Assembly (NCBI GenBank): GCA_020205615.1
Contig: CM035165.1
Span: 29,237,544-29,301,543, forward strand
Origin: Panax quinquefolius
Taxonomy: Eukaryota > Streptophyta > Magnoliopsida > Apiales > Araliaceae
Reading direction: 5' to 3'
DNA length: 64,000 nt
Shown: in pieces, positions 59,336 through 64,000 of the stretch
Layout of the letters: every line of letters begins with the position of its first letter
Numbering within the stretch: the stretch's first letter is position 1
Position numbers and translations under genes: made by a program
The notes under the pieces: model-generated
Seen by the model: only the letters and a program-made list of their open reading frames with translations
Told to the model about the DNA's origin: nothing
Databases searched by the model: none

Positions 59336-59338
59336 CAT

Positions 59339-59350
59339 AAGGAGGGAGGT
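59339..59350 (+). promoter_or_regulatory. polypurine tract of element C2
   Basis: AAGGAGGGAGGT immediately precedes the TGTAAG start of the 3' LTR. Confidence 0.85.
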
Positions 59351-61937
59351 TGTAAGACCCCAACTTATTATTAATGAAATTTAATTTTCTCTATTTATTA
59401 TTTTGAAATAGTAAAGGTTGATTTGATTAATGTGGATAGTTAGGGGTAAAATACGAAATATTTCAAAATAAGCAAGTGGTTATAAAATATTCATTGTTGT
59501 TTGGGAATATTCGTTTGGTCGTGGAATATTCAGTCTTTGTCTGGGAATATTCGTATGCGACGGTAGCTTGACCATGTGTAGGGCCCATAATGGAAAGCGA
59601 TTGGATGAAGAAAACGACAAATATAAGTGGCGTAGTTATTCACAGATAATACTTATTAAAATATTCGGTGGTTAAAACACACGTGGTAGATTACCAGTAT
59701 TGCACCAATTATTGATTCTTACGTCGAAGGCATTACTCAATAATGGTTACGATAATTCTTATTGATCAAAGATTATATTGATTTAATAATTCTTTGCGTT
59801 GATATTTTATATTCTTTGTTGTTTTAATAATTGTCATCACACAAGATTTTTCACTATCGAAGCAATAATTCATATTATCCTGAATAAGATTATTAGATAA
59901 CATTATTAGCGATGTCTAGAAAGTTACATACAGGAGAGGTTTGGTCACCTAATTGCGCTTTTGAAAGAAGGAGAAATTCTTATTGAAAGCCCCTCTTTCC
60001 TGAACCGCACGTTGTCGATATTGTGATTACAGAATATTATTTGTGAATAAATAATTATTGATTCATATGATGAGGAAAATATTGATTTTATGTGGATATA
60101 GATAGAGAAAATTTTAATATATGACAATTGTTGAAAATTGAAATTTTATCTTTTTCGATAAAATAATTCATTTAAATATATTATTATATTTTAATAATAT
60201 AATAATGGTGATATTTTTTACAACGAATGTGGGATATATGAGTATACGAGGAGGAAGAGTATTTTTGTTGCAATAAATGTTTAAAACATGTTAAACATGT
60301 CATTGGACCCCATTTATTGATCGAAATTTGATTATAACACAGTAAAATCCCGTTTGTTTATTTCGGTCAATTTCATTTGGAATTTGGAAAAACATTCTTC
60401 TACAAAGTTGTAGAAATTGAATTTCCTATAAAAAGTCGCGAGATTCAATTTTCTCGATAAAAGAGCTATTTATTGTGAATTATTGAAGTTCAAAACTCAA
60501 AATAATTGATTTTGGAAGTTTAAATTATTTTAAATAAGAAAAACGTTTTTGGAATGTTTGGGGCATCTTTAACATGTGTTTGATGGTGAAAATCGATTCT
60601 AGGCATGCGTAGGAAATTTATATAATTATATTATTAATTTATTAAATTTTACCTTTGAGTGTTCTAAAGCAATTTCCTATAAATAGGGTGCTTAGGTTAG
60701 AATTGAAAATCACACCGTAAACTGAAGTTTTCTCTCTATATTATTGAAATATTTTTGTGAGTATTTTGAGTATACTTTGAGTATTGTTAGATCGGTCTGA
60801 GTTCCTTTGAAAGACTATACCCTGTTATTCCAAATTGTAAGTACTAATCTTTCGAGGTAAGGGATATTTTTTTTTCAGAATGATATTATTTCTTCAATAT
60901 CATTATGTTGAAATATTGATCTGAATTTTTATCAAATTTGGAACTTTTGGTGTCGGTTACTATTCACGTACAAAGACTATTCACGATACGACCTTTATTC
61001 ACGAAATCTGGCACTATTCATCGAAAAATGAAAAATTTTCTTTTCGTCCAAAATATCTATTACGGATACTAGGCATGATTGTATCCATGTTTTGATCATT
61101 CTTGAATTTTACACCACTATGATTATTTTTGAGGTATTTTTGGGCGTGGATAAAACAAATCTGAATCCTTAATCCTTAATCCTTGTCATTTTATTTCACC
61201 GGATTCGTTTCTTTAAAATATTTTCATCATCTTCATCTTAAATGATGATATTATGGAATATCTTTGGCTGTAGTGCAAAGATGAATGATTTCTGAAGAAT
61301 ATCTTTGGCCCGTAGTGCGAAGATGAAGTTGTTTAGATGAACATGACAACTGATGAATATCTTTGGCTCATAGTGCATAGATGAATATTTGATTCGGATG
61401 TATATTGATTGATGTTACGGGGATAAAAGATAGATGATGAACTTTTAAATTCATACATAGAAGATAGTAGTTTGCATTCTCTACTTAACTCTTCTAATGA
61501 ATTATTATTTCATTGCGAATATTGATTTAAAATTTGTTGTCTATTGTATTCTATTAGATTTTTCCTGTTGAAGACTAACGATAATTTGTTGTATATTATC
61601 TTAGTCATAATATTCTTTTACCTTTAGGCTAGTTTGAGCTCACCCTTTTCCTTTTTTTTCCATTTTTTCTTCTCGGGAGGCGAGAATATAAGCGAGTATG
61701 CAGTCGAATTATGGAATGAAGGTTCTAGAAAGAGTTGTTTAGTAGTCCTCACCATTTTTGTAAAATAATGTATCAATAAATGTGATGAGGATTTATTTGA
61801 GTATAGATATTATCAGAAGATAATATTTGTATTCAAACTCACAGTTTTACTGTTGTAATAATAAAGTTGTAGTTGTTTCTGTACCATGTATTGACAACTC
61901 AGAATGGGTGATGTATACCTATTTTGGGGGCGTCACA
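59351..61937 (+). repeat. 3' LTR of element C2
   Basis: It begins TGTAAGACCCCAACTTATTA and ends GGGGGCGTCACA. At 2587 bases it is within 12 bases of the 5' LTR. Long AT-rich stretches are identical between the two LTRs, while C/G-containing words differ by small insertions, losses and substitutions. Confidence 0.88.
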
Positions 61938-62327
61938 GTATTACTGAAGTTGTATTTATTTCTATACCATGTATTTGGCGACTCAGAATGGGTGATGTAT
62001 ACCTATTTTGGGGGCGTCCCAAATAATGCCTATATTGCTCTGTCCTTCTAGCCACTATTCCGATCACTCAATCAATTCCCAAAACGAGCCGTCTCCATGA
62101 GTCTTCTGCCTCGGGACACGTGGAGGCTTCTCCCGGGTCTAGCACATTTATTTCTAACTTTTCCGTCTTCATTCGATTAGATTATGTGAACCCTAATTTG
62201 CTCATTTAATGAGGTCGTGGAACCCTAATTGTGCATTTAATTCAATTAGGTCATGTAAACCCTAATTTTGCACTTGGGCTGAGAAGATGCAATTTGACTT
62301 TTGAGGTCAAACAATAACATATTAAAC

Positions 62328-62579
62328 TTCAAAATTGGTATGATTCGTAAAAATTTAGAATGAAATAAATTTTGTGATTAATAATTTTTTTATTATATTG
62401 TATACAATTATAATAAATGTATTACCTAATATTAAATAAATTTACATTAATTTAAAATTTACTATGTTGTCATTTGACCTCAAAAATCAAATTTTATCTT
62501 TAATTTAAGAATGAATATAGTATTAATTAGGGAGTACCGATATATGAGTGTGTCAGGCCATTTGGCTATTACATCAAAT
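62328..62579. other. AT-rich spacer, possible small inverted repeat
   Basis: TTTGACTTTTGAGGTCAAAC (about 62302) is mirrored by TTTGACCTCAAAAATCAAAT (about 62473). This suggests a small MITE of about 200 bases spanning the end of the Tat-like LTR. Ends and target duplication are unclear. Confidence 0.35.
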
Positions 62580-62582
62580 TAA

Positions 62583-62788
62583 GGGGTTGTTTGATTTAGC
62601 GCTGAATGACTAAATAATTTTTTTACAATATTAATTATTATATTAAATAATATTAAATAAATTTATAATAATTTAAATAATTTTAAAGGGGTAAAATAAT
62701 AAAAATTTATTATTCAAATATTTCAGACATGTCAATTATCAAATAACTTTTTTTATTAAAATTCATTTAATTTTTATCAAGCAACCCT
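62583..62788. mobile_element. Tourist-like MITE with TAA duplication
   Basis: The left end GGGGTTGTTTGATTTA and right end TTTATCAAGCAACCCT are inverted. TAA flanks both (62580-62582, 62789-62791). At 206 bases it is a clean, non-coding element, homologous to the split copy at 16050-21635. Confidence 0.8.
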
Positions 62789-63112
62789 TAAATCTGTGCT
62801 AATTTCAACTTTAATATAAAACCATAGATTATGTGTGGAAATTTAGTGAATTATCAATTTTATATAAAAGGTGGTCTCACCATGAAAATATTGATCAAAA
62901 GGAAGATCACGTGGGAACATGCATGGTCTGCATGAGGAACTTGACCTTTGTTTGATTTTGCCCCAACTTTGTTCAGAACATTGCAATTGTTTAATGCACA
63001 CGGGCCAGTACTGCACGTGTTTCTTCCAACTCCCTTACTAATTAATTACTTGCGTCTTCTTCTAGAATCTAGATATACAATCTCATTATTAATACTAGTC
63101 GTGTTTAAATTA
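62789..63112. other. intergenic, no supported gene
   Basis: About 100 bases at 62820-62915 resemble 23070-23160. CACGTG-type G-box words occur at about 62908 and 63014. No exon is recognised. Confidence 0.45.
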
Positions 63113-63292
63113 TACTCATTCCATATTAAATATCCTAATTTTTTTTAAATATTTTAAAATAAATATTCTATTTTTATATTAATAACTATATTTATCCTAT
63201 TCTTCCTCTTATACCCTCATAATATATTTAATACTTATTAAAAATATGAGAGTTACAAAAAATATACTGAAAAGAATTAAATAACATAGAAG

Positions 63293-63452
63293 AGAGTAAT
63301 TATTACAGTCATAGAAAAGTGAAAAAATAATTATTGGGGTTATTAAAAATGACAAAGTAATTATTTGGGTCATAGAAAAGTAAAAAAGCAATTATTGGGG
63401 TCATTAAAAAGTAAAAATAATTATTGGGGTCATAGAAAGTAAAAAAATTACT
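63293..63452. repeat. tandem repeat of TTATTGGGGTCATAGAAAAG units
   Basis: A unit of about 32 bases with TTATTGGGGTCAT and AAAAGTAAAAA is repeated five times inside the outer MITE. Confidence 0.8.
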
Positions 63453-63464
63453 TCAATTATTAAG

Positions 63465-63813
63465 TACTCCATCCTGTTCCTAAATAACTGATGTTTAAGG
63501 ATGTTACACGCATATTAAGAAAGTATTTAATATTTTAAAATATTCTTAATTAATACCCTATTAAATAATTTTTCAGCTTTAAAACAAATTTCTTGAAGTA
63601 ATGTTAAATGGAGTATAGTTTAAAGAATATGAAAAATTAACTTTGGAAAAGAGAGAGTGAAAAATAATTAAGGTGAGTATTAATGAAGCTAATAATGACA
63701 AGGGTAAATTTGGAAAAAAAAGTAATAAAAACATATTAATTTCTTAAAACATCAAATATTTTAGAGCAAAACCATTTTTCTAAAACATCAGTTATTTAGG
63801 AATAGAGGGAGTA
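63465..63813. mobile_element. Stowaway MITE nested in the outer MITE
   Basis: CTCCATCCTGTTCCTAAATA (left) mirrors TATTTAGGAATAGAGGGAG (right), and AACTGATGTTT mirrors AAACATCAGTT. TA flanks at 63465-63466 and 63812-63813. About 345 bases, non-coding. Confidence 0.78.
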
Positions 63814-64000
63814 ATCAAAAAGAGTAATTTAGGTAAAAAAAAACTTTATTAATCAATGTGCCAAAATTAATTAGGACGTTTATTTTGGAACGGAAGGAGT
63901 ATGATGTAAAATTTAAAATAATAAATAAAAAGATATAAAAATTAATATTAAAAAAATAAAATAATAATATATTTAAAATTATTGGGGATAAAGAATAAAA

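Larger units (their letters stand above)
51990..61937 (+). mobile_element. element C2, full-length Ty3/gypsy retrotransposon, defective
   Basis: The 5' LTR is 51990-54564, the internal region 54565-59350 and the 3' LTR 59351-61937. GAATT (51985-51989) and GTATT (61938-61942) are a 5-bp duplication with one difference. The element lies inside solo LTR D. It is related to B (same domain order and peptide motifs) but its LTRs form a distinct subgroup shared with C1 and D. Its reading frames are broken every few hundred bases. Confidence 0.85.
49359..62021 (+). mobile_element. solo LTR D, split by element C2
   Basis: LTR sequence is at 49359-51989 and 61943-62021, about 2.7 kb. It starts TTTAAGACCCC (TG changed to TT) and ends GGGCGTCCCA. 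AATAA flanks both ends (49354-49358, 62022-62026). A TATA box (CTATAAATAGGGGG) lies near 50682. GAATATCTTTGGCCCGTAGT units repeat near 51360-51510. The ends are mutated but the duplication is exact. Confidence 0.8.
48965..62327 (-). mobile_element. Tat/Ogre-like LTR, minus strand, split by D and C2
   Basis: Plus-strand pieces are 48965-49358 (starts TGTGGGCAAGAAAATC) and about 62027-62327. A reversed TATA box (CTCTATAAATACCCC on the minus strand) lies near 49272. With the PBS-like site just outside its left edge, the element body should extend leftwards, where only the antisense mobile-domain remnant is recognised. The right limit (ACAATAACA) is a guess. Confidence 0.4.
63113..63901. mobile_element. 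Stowaway-like MITE hosting another MITE
   Basis: The left end TACTCATTCCATATTAAATA pairs imperfectly with the right end TATTTTGGAACGGAAGGAGTA, read as TACTCCTTCCGTTCC inverted; both are bordered by TA. Without the inner MITE it is about 440 bases. Confidence 0.6.

Overview
The window is nuclear DNA of a flowering plant, most likely a eudicot. It is AT-rich, has GT-AG introns tens to thousands of bases long, and carries Ty3/gypsy, Ty1/copia, LINE, hAT, CACTA, Stowaway and Tourist remnants of the plant kind. The species cannot be named from the sequence. No bacterial-type gene, CRISPR array, rRNA or tRNA gene was seen.

Only one intact gene is supported: a minus-strand, five-exon LSM7 gene (U6 snRNA-associated Sm-like protein, 99 residues) at 8839-15380. 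Its introns hold a LINE remnant, a Stowaway-like MITE and a roughly 1 kb foldback element, the last interrupted by a copia solo LTR with a perfect target duplication. Two other host genes survive only as pieces: one LRR exon of a TIR-NB-LRR type resistance gene (6805-7193) and the end of exon 1 of an HCT-like acyltransferase (37813-38034).

From left to right: 1-8.8 kb is intergenic DNA with MITEs, a 1.5 kb inverted-repeat element inside a TTA microsatellite, one end of a CACTA transposon, a hAT MITE with its 8-bp target duplication, the LRR pseudo-exon and a palindromic minisatellite. LSM7 follows at 8.8-15.6 kb. At 16.0-21.6 kb there is a four-level nest (Tourist-like MITE, then an LTR, then a DNA transposon, then a 2.4 kb solo LTR). 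At 23.2-41.7 kb lies element B, a full-length but dead Ty3/gypsy chromovirus-like retrotransposon. Its 5' LTR holds a solo LTR. Its 3' LTR holds two more, and also a block of foreign host DNA that carries the HCT fragment. At 42.0-49.4 kb are a minus-strand copia-like LTR, a truncated gypsy LTR, a plant-mobile-domain-like coding remnant split by an Athila-like solo LTR, and one end of a minus-strand Tat/Ogre-like element. At 49.4-62.0 kb a solo LTR (D) contains a second full-length element (C2), whose gag-pol is badly scrambled. The last 2 kb holds Tourist-like and nested Stowaway-like MITEs.

The clearest result is structural. At least eight related long-LTR copies (A1, A2, A3, B, C1, C2, D and fragment F) occupy about half the window, most bounded by 5-bp target duplications, and they preferentially sit inside one another. 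Points for follow-up are the host-fragment block inside one LTR, the intronic hairpin in LSM7, and small differences between sister LTRs that cluster at C/G-containing positions. The last may be sequencing artefact rather than decay.
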